Below, in pieces: positions 8,316-15,819 of a stretch of DNA of 47,303 bases. Source of the DNA: Deltaproteobacteria bacterium. GTDB lineage: Bacteria > Myxococcota_A > UBA796 > SXON01. The DNA lies in the NCBI GenBank assembly GCA_947490345.1, contig CANLGL010000042.1:1-47303 (forward strand), written 5' to 3'. The translations under genes and the position numbers were made by a program. Under the pieces are notes generated by a model that worked only from the letters and a program-made list of their open reading frames with translations, was not told where the DNA came from and made no database searches. The stretch's first letter is position 1; each line of letters opens with the position of its first letter.

Positions 8316-9330
8316 TCCCATGCTCGCCGATCCAGGCCCCCACCCCCTCCCCCGGTGACACCGCCATCGGCTGCCACAGGCGAAGGTCGGCCTCCTGGCC
8401 GGTCACCACGGGGCCATAGGAGGTAGAGAGGTGCTTGGGCAGCTTGCCCGCGGCGACCCGCTGCGCGACGAAGGCGCGGTGGTCGACAAGTCGCTCCCGG
8501 GTGCGCGCCTGACCCCAGCCGACAGCCTCGGCCAGGGCCGCCGGGGCGCCGGCAAGCACCCCCGCAACGGACTCCACCGCGACACTGCTCCGCCCCGCGG
8601 CCAGGGCGGCGGCGGTGGTGGTCCCGGTCCCCGCGAAGGGGTCCAGCACGATGTCACCGAGGCAGGAGTACATCTGGATGAGGCGCCAGGGCAGCTCCCG
8701 GGGAAAGGCGGCGCTGCGGGAGCGACCGGCGTTCTGACCTTGACGCTCGCCGGGGAGGCCAGACCACAGGTCGGAGAACCAACGGTTGCGCTCCTCCCAG
8801 AAGTAGGCGCTCTCGCGACGGCGCGCGGGATCGAAGCTGCGGGTGCCGGGTTTGCGGAAAAGCAGCACGTACTCGTGCTCGTAGGTGACGTAGGCGCCGC
8901 CGGGCAGCATCCCCGAGCCCATGAACTTGTTCGGCGCGTTGGTGGGCTTGCGCCAAAGGATGTCGGGCATCGGGGCGAGGCCGGCGCGCAGGGCGCCCAT
9001 CAGCACCCTGGCGTGGTTGGGCCACAGCCCGAAGCTCCCTGCGAGGCTCCGGGTGGCGTCCCCGATGTTGATCGCGGCCCAGCCGCCGGGCACCAGCACC
9101 CGGGCGCACTCGACCCAGGCCTGATCGAGCTGCCTGTGCATCAACTCAAAGGCGGCTGCGCCGTCGCCACGGCCGAGCGCGACGCCGACCTCCAGATCGA
9201 CCGCCGAGAAGCCGGCGTCCCACATCGCGATCATCGGGTAGGGCGGCGAGGTCACCACCAGGTGCACCGCGTGGTCCTCAAGCGGCAACGACCGCGCGTC
9301 GCCGAGACAGAGTCGGTGGGTGGTGCGCAT
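8308..9330 (-). CDS. Site-specific DNA methyltransferase, beta class
   Basis: A 340-aa S-adenosylmethionine-dependent DNA-amino methyltransferase. Catalytic motif IV (TSPPY, residues 27-31) precedes the cofactor-binding motif I (DPFAGTGTT, about 230-238), the beta-class order. The SPPY form of motif IV is most common in N4-cytosine enzymes, though N6-adenine activity cannot be excluded. FPRELPWRLIQMYS, just before motif I, is also characteristic of the family. The region between (about 90-210) would hold target recognition. No restriction endonuclease or specificity subunit is adjacent, so this looks like an orphan methyltransferase with a regulatory or anti-restriction role. Start is the first Met; it is divergent from the small genes at 9365. 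Confidence 0.88.
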   Translation of the reverse strand: MRTTHRLCLGDARSLPLEDHAVHLVVTSPPYPMIAMWDAGFSAVDLEVGVALGRGDGAAAFELMHRQLDQAWVECARVLVPGGWAAINIGDATRSLAGSFGLWPNHARVLMGALRAGLAPMPDILWRKPTNAPNKFMGSGMLPGGAYVTYEHEYVLLFRKPGTRSFDPARRRESAYFWEERNRWFSDLWSGLPGERQGQNAGRSRSAAFPRELPWRLIQMYSCLGDIVLDPFAGTGTTTAAALAAGRSSVAVESVAGVLAGAPAALAEAVGWGQARTRERLVDHRAFVAQRVAAGKLPKHLSTSYGPVVTGQEADLRLWQPMAVSPGEGVGAWIGEHGIS

Positions 9331-9364
9331 CGCGCCCCGGGTATCGCCGGGCTACGTCGGGAGC

Positions 9365-9454
9365 ATGAGCTTCGCGCTTTTCGTCGGCGTCGGGTCGATC
9401 GTCGCGGTCCTCGGCATCACCGTGTGGCTGATCCAACTGGCGCCCGACGCCTGA
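9365..9454 (+). CDS. 29-residue single-span membrane peptide
   Basis: A very short ORF: MSFALFVGVGSIVAVLGITV followed by WLIQLAPDA. Almost the whole peptide is one hydrophobic helix with a short polar tail. Its TGA overlaps the next start (TGATG at 9452-9456), so it is translationally coupled to the 99-aa gene. A GGGAG lies only 1-2 bases before the ATG, too close for an ideal ribosome site, so initiation is not certain. No family recognised; small membrane regulator is inference. Confidence 0.45.
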   Translation: MSFALFVGVGSIVAVLGITVWLIQLAPDA

Positions 9455-9753
9455 TGCGGTTCGCGTCCGAGTTCGACAAGGCGGCCTTCCACGCTGGTCC
9501 CCCCGCGCTCTTCACCCCCGATCCCCGCGGCAACCTGCGCATCGACCCCGAGCGCACCCGCGAAGTCTGGCTGCTCGTCCCCGAGGCGCAACGCGGCGAG
9601 GACGCGATCTACATCCTCACCGACACCGCCACCGGGGTGCGGATGCTGTTGGCGACGAACTGCCCGGCCTTGGCGCTGTGTCAGGTGCGCGGCAGCGTTC
9701 GCCGGGTGGATGACTACGACGCCGCCCGAGCCGAGGTCGCGGGGCAATGGTGA
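9454..9753 (+). CDS. Hypothetical 99-aa protein
   Basis: A soluble 99-aa protein beginning MRFASEFDKAAFHAGPPALF, with LREVWLLVP-like and AIYILTDTATGVRMLLAT strands and a C-terminal charged helix. It has no signal peptide or membrane segment. Its ATG overlaps the stop of the 29-residue membrane peptide, implying coupled translation. It lies tail to tail with thiD, whose stop is only a few bases away. I do not recognise the family. Confidence 0.65.
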   Translation: MRFASEFDKAAFHAGPPALFTPDPRGNLRIDPERTREVWLLVPEAQRGEDAIYILTDTATGVRMLLATNCPALALCQVRGSVRRVDDYDAARAEVAGQW

Positions 9754-9758
9754 TCCCC

Positions 9759-10490
9759 TCAGAGCCCGTGTAGCAGCGGCCCCACGCCACGGCCGAGGTC
9801 CCCACCCCCCCGACGAATCAGCCTGGCCACATAGCGAACGCCCCGCTCACAGGCGGTCTCGAGTCCGGTACCCTGGGCCAACTCCGCAGTGATCGCCGCG
9901 GACAGCGTGCACCCGGTCCCGTGGGTGTGCCGCGTGTCCACCCGGCGATGGCGGAAGCTCCGGGTCTGCCCTCCCACGGTCAGCCGGTCCTCCACCCACC
10001 GCCCGTCCCCGTGGCCACCTTTGAGCAATACATCGTACTGTATCGCACCGAGCGCCGCCGCCTCCGGCAGGTTCGGCGTCACCAATGTCGCCAGCGGGAA
10101 CAGGCGCCTACGAAGCGCATCGAGGGCGCGCGGCTCCAGGAGCGACGTCCCATCCTTGGCCAGCATCACCGGGTCCACCACCAGCGGTGGCCGGGAGGAC
10201 AAGGCTTCCAATACATCGCACAATGTATCAATGATACGCACGTCACCAAGCATGCCGGTCTTCACCGCATCGACGGGGAAATCATCGAAGATCGCGCGCA
10301 GCTGTTCACGGACGAGGCCCGGCTCCAGCAGGGAGACCGCGCGCACGCCGTGGGTGTTCTGGGCGGTGATGGCAGTGACCACCGACATGCCGTACACGCC
10401 GCGGTCGAGAAAAGTCTTGAGATCGGCCTGGATGCCCGCCCCGCCCCCACAATCGGAGCCCGCGACCGTCAGCGCCGTGCGCACCCGCAT
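9759..10490 (-). CDS. thiD: Hydroxymethylpyrimidine (phosphate) kinase ThiD
   Basis: Phosphorylates 4-amino-5-hydroxymethyl-2-methylpyrimidine (and its phosphate) in thiamine synthesis. Ribokinase-fold signatures are clear: TVAGSDCGGGAGIQADLKTF near the N-terminus, VKTGML, VVDPVML, TPNLPEAAAL, LLKGGH, and the anion-hole motif HGTGCTLSAAI. The SDSGG consensus has Cys in place of Ser (SDCGG). At 243 aa it is shorter than typical ThiD (about 260-270): the stretch between TPNLPEAAAL and LLKGGH, usually about 25-30 residues, is shrunk to a few (GAIQYDV). No other thiamine gene is adjacent. It is divergent from the membrane-anchored protein at 10514 with only 23 bp between. Confidence 0.9.
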   Translation of the reverse strand: MRVRTALTVAGSDCGGGAGIQADLKTFLDRGVYGMSVVTAITAQNTHGVRAVSLLEPGLVREQLRAIFDDFPVDAVKTGMLGDVRIIDTLCDVLEALSSRPPLVVDPVMLAKDGTSLLEPRALDALRRRLFPLATLVTPNLPEAAALGAIQYDVLLKGGHGDGRWVEDRLTVGGQTRSFRHRRVDTRHTHGTGCTLSAAITAELAQGTGLETACERGVRYVARLIRRGGGDLGRGVGPLLHGL

Positions 10491-10513
10491 CGCCGCGGGA
10501 TAACGCGCCGGCC

Positions 10514-10993
10514 GTGCCCGCCGCCCCCGACGACCACCCTCAGAACGTCCTGCCCGGCTGCGGGCTCGCCGCCTACGTGGTGCTGTTGTTGACCATCGCC
10601 AGCGCCGGCGCCATCGGCGTCGCGATCTCGTCGTACTCGCTGGTGGCGGGCGGCAGCGCGCTCTCCCCGATGCGGACGAGCTACGGCGGGGTGGTCGACG
10701 CGCGGGTGCTCCAGCCGATGCGGGAGGCGGGGCTCCTGTTGCAGGATGAGATCCCCGACGCCTTCCACGCCGAGTCCTACACTGGGAGTGCCGGGTGCGC
10801 GATCAGCGGCGGCCGGCTCCTGCGCCTCTCCAGCGAGGACGGTGCCCAAGCGGTACAGCTCACGGACCTGGTCAAAGTGGACGGCGGCGAGACGGAGGTG
10901 GTCGCCGAAACCTCGACGGTGACCATCCGCTGTCCCTTCCGAACCGGCGAAGGCGCCGGCAGCTTCAAGGCGATGTTGCAAGCGGGGCGGTAG
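10514..10993 (+). CDS. Membrane-anchored hypothetical protein
   Basis: A 159-aa protein starting at GTG. A single hydrophobic segment at about residues 17-42 (GLAAYVVLLLTIASAGAIGV) anchors a C-terminal domain of about 115 residues, probably extracytoplasmic, with beta-type sequence (VVAETSTVTIRCPFRTGEGA) and two Cys residues. The short gap to thiD suggests shared divergent promoter sequence. Family not recognised. Confidence 0.6.
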   Translation: MPAAPDDHPQNVLPGCGLAAYVVLLLTIASAGAIGVAISSYSLVAGGSALSPMRTSYGGVVDARVLQPMREAGLLLQDEIPDAFHAESYTGSAGCAISGGRLLRLSSEDGAQAVQLTDLVKVDGGETEVVAETSTVTIRCPFRTGEGAGSFKAMLQAGR

Positions 10994-11033
10994 CGGCGAG
11001 CGCGGGAGAAACGCGCTAACCATGGGGTAGATG

Positions 11034-11133
11034 GTGATGCACCTCGTGGGGCTGAGCCTCCTGCTCGGCCTCGGTCCCTCACCTATCAGGGGGCGACGAT
11101 CTACTTCACGCTCTGTGCGTAGCCGCCGGCCCG
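11034..11133 (+). pseudogene. Possible decayed signal-peptide gene
   Basis: A start and hydrophobic leader (MHLVGLSLLLGLGPS) run out of frame, while a neighbouring frame reads TYQGATIYFTLCA and then stops at about 11133. Together they look like the ends of a small exported protein with an internal deletion or frameshift. The support is only reading-frame character, so this is tentative. Confidence 0.2.
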
Positions 11134-12093
11134 CTACTCCTCCGACCCACACCCGTCCTGGCCCGGATTCACCGCGGCCGCGAGGTCGGTGCTGGTTTGT
11201 GACAGCGCTAGGGTCACGTCGCCGGTGAGTTGCGCGATCTCCGACAAGCCGGCGTAGTCGATGCGACCGGAAGTGTCACAGGACTCGTGGTAACACTCCT
11301 CGTCCTGGGTCCACCAGAAGATGTACGGCACACCCCGACTGCAGAAGGTGTAGTTGTCCGAGTCGCCGCTCCCGTAGCCCAGCGAAACGTCGAGGCTTGG
11401 ATAGGCGTCGGTGTTTTCTTCCACCGCGGTCAGTCCGGCGGTGCCGTCGAAGGTGCCGAGCGCATCGACGATTCCGGCTTGGGAGTAACTCCCCACCATG
11501 TCCATGTTCACGTTGTACACGACGTCGTCGGGGTTGATGCCCTCGCTCGCGTGGGTCACGAAGTGCTCCGAGCCTTCGAATCCCGACTCTTCGGACCCAA
11601 AAACCGCGAAGACGACGGTCCGGCCGAGCGCCTCCGGGTCGTGGCTCAAGGCGGTGGCGATGGCGAGCAACGCCGTCACACCGGAGGCATTGTCATTGGC
11701 CCCCAGCAGACCCTCACCGAAGTGGTCGATGTGGGCGGAGATGACGACAAGCTCGGAAGCGAGAGCGGCGTCGGCCCCGCGGAGCAGGCCGATCACATTT
11801 CCCGTCTCGTTGTCGGCGGCGTCGGTGAAGGGCTGATCGAAGTCATCCTCGGCCCCGGCGCCCTCCAACCCGATGCAGGCGAAGCGCTCGGCGACAAAGG
11901 CGCGAGCGTCGATGTCCCCGTCGGTACCGGGCGCGCGACCGTCGAGGGCGGGCGAGGCCAGATACCCGAGGTCGGCTCTGAGGGTGGCAAGGGCATAGGG
12001 GTCGACGCTGTCGCAGCCGGCGGGTTCGTCGCTCGGGAGCGAGTCGGTTTCGCAGGCGGAAAGGGTGAGCAGAGCGTTTCTGAATAGGGTCAT
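11134..12093 (-). CDS. M28-family zinc peptidase lipoprotein
   Basis: A 319-aa exported aminopeptidase-type enzyme. Signal MTLFRNALLTLSAC has a lipobox Cys14. Co-catalytic zinc residues of the M28 family are visible: His121 in SAHIDHFG, Asp134 in GANDNASG, the Glu pair at about 168-169 in GSEESGFEGSEHF, Asp198 in NMDMVG, and His269 in EECYHE. Cys251, Cys267 and Cys272 near the C-terminal active-site loop may form a disulfide. A cell-surface aminopeptidase that releases N-terminal residues from peptides is likely. The final residues are Gly/Ser/Glu-rich. It is divergent from the hypothetical gene at 12139. Confidence 0.88.
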   Translation of the reverse strand: MTLFRNALLTLSACETDSLPSDEPAGCDSVDPYALATLRADLGYLASPALDGRAPGTDGDIDARAFVAERFACIGLEGAGAEDDFDQPFTDAADNETGNVIGLLRGADAALASELVVISAHIDHFGEGLLGANDNASGVTALLAIATALSHDPEALGRTVVFAVFGSEESGFEGSEHFVTHASEGINPDDVVYNVNMDMVGSYSQAGIVDALGTFDGTAGLTAVEENTDAYPSLDVSLGYGSGDSDNYTFCSRGVPYIFWWTQDEECYHESCDTSGRIDYAGLSEIAQLTGDVTLALSQTSTDLAAAVNPGQDGCGSEE

Positions 12094-12138
12094 CGTCGCG
12101 GGGTAACCTCCGCCTCCACCGCGCTATGGGCGAGCACG

Positions 12139-12741
12139 GTGCACATCTACGAAAATCGAGACCCGACCTCACTCGCGAGTCGCTCGCACCCCTGGACCAC
12201 GGGGTCCAACCCGACGCATCGCTACGTCGACTTTCGCGCCGAACCCGAGCTCATCCGCGTCGCCGTCGAAGACCTTCGCGCCGTCGAGGGCCAGCCGGCT
12301 GCCGATACGTTCTACCGGCTGTTGGAGTGGATCAACGGGGGCGACTCCCCGTTCGAGTCCAACGATTGCGCGCTCACGGAGGTCGGCGCGAACCCCTCCG
12401 CGACGCTCCCGACGCAGCTGGTGTGCTCCGGCCGCTTGATGATCCTCTTTCGCGACCTGGCTCAGAACTGCTCCACAGCGCGGGTTCACGCGCTCACCCA
12501 AGCCATCGCTCAGGCCTGCGCCGAACAGGACCCGGCCTTCGACCGCGCGGCTATCGGATTGTCGATCGTCGAGGTGCAATTCCGGGCGCTGCCCCGTTCC
12601 CGACAGCGGGGGCAACAGCTGATGATCGGCTTCTGGGTAGGCGGCGACGAGCTTTTGGAGCTGTGGCAGAACCTGGACCGAACGCTCCGCAATCTCGACA
12701 CGGCCCTGCGGTCCCCGCTGGTTCGGGCCTGCGCGGACTGA
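12139..12741 (+). CDS. Hypothetical 200-aa protein
   Basis: Starts at GTG (12139) and encodes a 200-aa protein with no signal peptide or membrane segment. The central part reads TFYRLLEWINGGDSPFESND and has several Cys residues (about 85-120), then a helical C-terminus (GDELLELWQNLDRTLRNLD). The last 48 bases recur 1.38 kb downstream at 14070-14117 with 4 mismatches, in the same reading frame and with the same stop. This implies either a duplicated paralogue since deleted or a repeat-mediated rearrangement. No family recognised. Confidence 0.55.
   Translation: MHIYENRDPTSLASRSHPWTTGSNPTHRYVDFRAEPELIRVAVEDLRAVEGQPAADTFYRLLEWINGGDSPFESNDCALTEVGANPSATLPTQLVCSGRLMILFRDLAQNCSTARVHALTQAIAQACAEQDPAFDRAAIGLSIVEVQFRALPRSRQRGQQLMIGFWVGGDELLELWQNLDRTLRNLDTALRSPLVRACAD
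12694..12741 (+). repeat. 48-bp direct repeat, copy 1
   Basis: Begins CTCGACACGGCCCTGCGGTC and ends GGACTGA, forming the 3' end of the 200-aa gene (LDTALRSPL...D-stop). It matches 14070-14117 at 44 of 48 positions by hand alignment. Confidence 0.8.
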
Positions 12742-12840
12742 TCCACGCTGCGGCGTGGGACTATGCGGGAACGCGGTTCGTCGTGGCGGTGAACTACACC
12801 GACGAAGCCGTGATTGAGCTGAACCTATGGCGCCATGGCC
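12742..12840 (+). pseudogene. Coding remnant, carbohydrate-enzyme C-terminus-like
   Basis: Directly after the 200-aa gene, another frame reads IHAAAWDYAGTRFVVAVNYT then DEAVIELNLW with no start codon of its own. The RFVVAVNYTDE pattern resembles the C-terminal beta domain of some glycoside hydrolases, but the match is short. It looks like a fragment left by a rearrangement. Confidence 0.25.
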
Positions 12841-12927
12841 GCGCAGGAAGCCGTGGACGAACGGCGGACTCGGCAGGTGGCGACCCCGTGCGTGCCCCGG
12901 CGAGGCTGCTATGATCGCGGGGAGACG

Positions 12928-13425
12928 ATGGCCGAAAACCTGATCACGAGGGCACTGACTGCCCTCACCGACGCCAAGGTCCGCTTCGTCGTATGCGGTG
13001 GGGTGGCCTGCATCCTCCAGGGGGTGGCCCGAGCGACGCACGACCTCGACGTGCGCGTGGCCCTCGAAGACGGTGACCTCAAGGGCCTGATCCAGGTGGC
13101 GCTTGCCTTGGGGCTCCGCCCGCGCATCCCGGAGCCCATCGACGCGCTGCTCGACGCGGGCCGCCGCCGGGCTTGGGTCGAGGAGAAACACGCCGTGGTG
13201 TACACGTTGCAGTCAGCCTCGGGCGCCTTCGCGCTCGACGTGTTCCTCAATTACCCGATCCCGTTCGAGGAGTTGGCCGCGCAGGCTGACTCCTTCGATG
13301 TCGAGGGGCGCGCGGTGCTGGTGTCCTCCAAGCGTCACCTCATCGAGGCGAAGCGCGCGGTTCACCCGCCGCGAAAGGTCGACCTTCGCGATATCGAGGA
13401 CCTGCTGGAGCTGATCAATGAATGA
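12928..13425 (+). CDS. Nucleotidyltransferase-fold protein (AbiEii/MNT-like)
   Basis: A 165-aa protein; I chose ATG 12928 because it sits shortly after GGGGAG and starts the conserved domain. The N-terminal helix is followed by VRFVVCGGVACILQGVARAT and HDLDV, the GG...D-x-D arrangement of minimal nucleotidyltransferases (Asp39, Asp41 as metal ligands). C-terminal motifs DVFLNYPIPFEELAAQAD and SSKRHLIEAKRAV are typical of AbiEii/DUF6036-like proteins. Such proteins are often the toxin or modifying half of a toxin-antitoxin pair. The next small gene overlaps the stop by 8 bp, consistent with a two-gene module. Whether this pair is toxic is inference. Confidence 0.75.
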   Translation: MAENLITRALTALTDAKVRFVVCGGVACILQGVARATHDLDVRVALEDGDLKGLIQVALALGLRPRIPEPIDALLDAGRRRAWVEEKHAVVYTLQSASGAFALDVFLNYPIPFEELAAQADSFDVEGRAVLVSSKRHLIEAKRAVHPPRKVDLRDIEDLLELINE

Positions 13426-13621
13426 GCGCCATGCCATGCCCGAGCGGAGCACCGTCGATCCGCTGTTCGACGGGCACCTCGAACGCCCGCTTCGCGACCT
13501 CACGGTATCGGAGCGACTCGACTGGATCTGGGCGGCGATGCAGCTCCTCCGGTTGGGCGACGCAGCTCGCGGGGCTCGCGATGGGGCGCCTGCACCAGGT
13601 GGAGGAGGAGGAGGAGAATGA
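13418..13621 (+). CDS. Small partner of the nucleotidyltransferase, possibly frameshifted
   Basis: Starts at ATG 13418, overlapping the upstream stop by 8 bp. The first 50 residues (HLERPLRDLTVSERLDWIWA, AMQLLRLG) look like a genuine helical partner protein. The last 20 residues in this frame are Gly/Pro/Ala low complexity, whereas the adjacent frame reads QLAGLAMGRLHQVEEEEENE followed by DDDDGPAAV, a far more protein-like acidic tail. A one-base indel near 13550-13570 is therefore likely. It may act as antitoxin or cognate partner; this rests on gene arrangement only. Confidence 0.5.
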   Translation: MNERHAMPERSTVDPLFDGHLERPLRDLTVSERLDWIWAAMQLLRLGDAARGARDGAPAPGGGGGGE

Positions 13622-13661
13622 GGACGACGACGACGGCCCCGCGGCAGTGCTGCCCGCGCGT

Positions 13662-14006
13662 TCACCCTCCACGCCAGCCCCGATGCCACGCGGTGAAGTG
13701 CCCGAGCCCCTCGGCGAGGGTGGTGCGGGCCCGGTACCCGGTCAACGCGTGGAGCGCGCTCACGTCGGCGTAGGTACAGGTGACGTCGCCCGGCCAGCGC
13801 CCTGGCAAAGCCGGCCGTCTCCGGCGAGCTCGACCAACCCATGCGGGCACCAGCGCGGAGAGGAGCAACGAGGCCAGGATCCAGGCCGGGTCGGCGGCCC
13901 GGAGCCGGGCCAACGCGGCGACGGAGTCCACGTCGCGCAACACGAACCACAGGAGTCCGGCCGAGATGCAGGGCGCCAGCGCGGCGCGCAGCGCCTTCTT
14001 CGTCAC
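13662..14006 (-). pseudogene. Chimeric relic: flippase-like N-terminus joined to sugar-epimerase C-terminus
   Basis: A 114-residue ORF that fuses two unrelated gene ends. Residues 1 to about 57 (LRDVDSVAALARLRAADPAW, ILASLLLSALVPAW) match the first membrane segments of the LPG-synthase/flippase-like UPF0104 family. Residues about 71-114 (WPGDVTCTYADVSALHALTG, YRARTTLAEGLGHF) match the extreme C-terminus of nucleotide-sugar epimerases such as UDP-glucuronate 4-epimerase. The junction falls at about 13800-13836. The simplest reading is a deletion that removed the rest of a flippase gene and most of an epimerase gene. It is unlikely to be functional. Confidence 0.6.
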
Positions 14007-14069
14007 GGATCCCCTGGCGCCGGCGGCGCCGCGAGGCCCTATCCGCGCACGCCCGGCGGCGCCCCTACC

Positions 14070-14117
14070 CTCGACACGGCCCTGCGGTCACCGCTGGGTC
14101 GGGCCGGCGGGGACTGA
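14070..14117 (+). repeat. 48-bp direct repeat, copy 2
   Basis: Same reading frame and stop as copy 1 at 12694-12741, but no intact gene precedes it. It reads LDTALRSPLGRAGGD-stop. With copy 1 it brackets the nucleotidyltransferase pair and the chimeric relic. Confidence 0.8.
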
Positions 14118-14118
14118 G

Positions 14119-15762
14119 CTACTCCTCCCCAAACCACTGCACCACGCGGATGTTCGCGTCCGCGGGGTCAGGGCGCGACACCGCTCGCAAGAAGCGCTCG
14201 GCAACGCCCGAATGGATGAGCACCCGGGTTTCGTGACGCATCACCCGAAACCCGCCGATGTGTTGCTTCTGGATGCCTCCACGGCGACACAACATGGGCA
14301 GGAGCCACTTGGGATCAGCACGTTGGCTGTGCCCAACATTGATACGGAACCAGGCACCGTTCATCGCAGGCCCGTCGCCGGGCTCGAAGGACTCTTCGGC
14401 CTGCGGCTGGTCACGCTGCACGCGCTCCCGCTTGGGCGCCGGCGGGGGCGCGGACCACTCGCTGACTTCCTCGGGAGCGGGGAGCTGCGCTCGTTGGAAG
14501 CGCACCAGCGCGGCCACCATCCGCTCAGCGTCGCCCGTCGCGATCAGCTCGCGTGCAACGGCTAGATCGTCGTCCTGAACGTCCGCGGCCAGCTCGGTGA
14601 CGGTCGCACGCAAGGCCACCTCATCCCGGGCCCGGATCGAGTCGGCCGAGGGCGGTCCAATCCACCAGGGTTCGACCTTCGCCTCGAAGAACATGCGCTC
14701 AGCGGCCCGGCGCTTGGCGCCCGGTACCAGGACTACCGCCATGCCCTTGCGCCCGGCGCGCCCGGTTCGACCGCTCCGATGCAACAGGATGGCGGGATCG
14801 TTGGGCAGCTCGGCATGCACGACCAGACCGAGGTCGGGGAGGTCCAGACCACGGGCCGCCACATCAGTCGCGACGCACACACGCGCACGGCGGTCTCGGA
14901 GCGCCTGCAGGGCCCGGTTGCGCTCGGCCTGCCCCAGCTCACCGGAGAGGGCGACGGCGGCAAAACCGCGCTCGGCCAGCGCCATCTGGAGGCGGTTGAC
15001 CCCCTCGCGGGTACGGCAGAAGACCAGCGCCCCGGGCGCGTCAACGTGGCGGAGAATGTTGACGATGACCCGCTCAATCTCGCGGGGAACGACGACGACG
15101 GCGCGGTACTCGATGTCCGCGTGCTGTTCTCCGGTCGCGACTGCAACACGAGCGGCATTGCGCTGGAACTTCCGCGCCATCGACTCGATGCCCGCCGGAA
15201 CCGTCGCGGAGAACATCAGGGTGCGGCGATCCGGGGGGGTGGCTTGGAGCAGGTGCTCCAGCTCGTCACGGAAGCCGAGGTCGAGCATCTCGTCGGCTTC
15301 GTCCAGGACCAGACCAACGACACTATCGAGCTTCAGACGGCCCTTGTCGAGGTGGTCGCAGAGCCGGCCCGGGGTGCCGACGACCACGTGCGCGCCCTGG
15401 TTGAGCTGCCACGCCTCCTGCCGGATGTCCATGCCGCCGACGCAAGCCACGACCCGTGCACCTGAGGGGCCCAAAAGCCACGCCAGCTCGCGCTGAACCT
15501 GCATCGCCAGCTCGCGGGTGGGGGCGACGACCAGGGCGAGCGGGGCCTTGGCCGCGCCGAAACGAGCTTCCTCACCAAGCAGCTGCGGGGCCAGCGCCAA
15601 CCCGAAAGCCACGGTCTTGCCGGAGCCGGTCTGCGCCGAGACCAACAGGTCACGCACGCCGAGCGCAGGGTCGAGAATCGCCGCTTGAACCGGCGTCGGC
15701 TCCAAGTAGCCCTTCGCGGTGAGCGCCTGCACGAGCGACGGGTGGGCGTTGTCGAAAGGCAT
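14119..15762 (-). CDS. deaD: DEAD-box ATP-dependent RNA helicase, DeaD/DbpA type
   Basis: A 547-aa RNA helicase. All core motifs are present: Q-motif region (GYLEPTPVQAAI), Walker A AQTGSGKT (43-50), PTREL, TPGRL, DEAD within LVLDEADEMLD, SAT in LMFSATVP, and in the second RecA domain ATDVAARGLDLPDL and HRSGRTGRAGR. After a charged linker (about 430-465) comes a C-terminal RRM-like RNA-binding domain (AWFRINVGHSQRADPKWLLP, FRVMRHETRVLIHSG) like that of DbpA/CsdA, which target ribosomal RNA. Likely role is ribosome assembly or cold adaptation. It stands alone, downstream of boxR on the same strand with a 57-bp gap. Confidence 0.93.
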   Translation of the reverse strand: MPFDNAHPSLVQALTAKGYLEPTPVQAAILDPALGVRDLLVSAQTGSGKTVAFGLALAPQLLGEEARFGAAKAPLALVVAPTRELAMQVQRELAWLLGPSGARVVACVGGMDIRQEAWQLNQGAHVVVGTPGRLCDHLDKGRLKLDSVVGLVLDEADEMLDLGFRDELEHLLQATPPDRRTLMFSATVPAGIESMARKFQRNAARVAVATGEQHADIEYRAVVVVPREIERVIVNILRHVDAPGALVFCRTREGVNRLQMALAERGFAAVALSGELGQAERNRALQALRDRRARVCVATDVAARGLDLPDLGLVVHAELPNDPAILLHRSGRTGRAGRKGMAVVLVPGAKRRAAERMFFEAKVEPWWIGPPSADSIRARDEVALRATVTELAADVQDDDLAVARELIATGDAERMVAALVRFQRAQLPAPEEVSEWSAPPPAPKRERVQRDQPQAEESFEPGDGPAMNGAWFRINVGHSQRADPKWLLPMLCRRGGIQKQHIGGFRVMRHETRVLIHSGVAERFLRAVSRPDPADANIRVVQWFGEE

Positions 15763-15819
15763 GGGTCCGCCGGTGGGGCGCGGGGCTAACCCGTTAGAAC
15801 CCGGGCCGGCGCCCCGAAC

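Noticed and set aside
8431..9450. Long open frame on the plus strand opposite the methyltransferase
   Set aside because: It is the antisense shadow of a gene with clear motifs; only its last 99 codons from 9454 look genuine.
12126..12914. 262-codon frame overlapping the 200-aa gene
   Set aside because: Most is Arg/Pro-rich shadow; only the short part from about 12742 looks coding and is listed as a remnant.
13422..14117. 231-codon frame through the repeat-bracketed segment
   Set aside because: The beginning and end have coding character, but the middle is antisense to the flippase/epimerase relic; not one gene.
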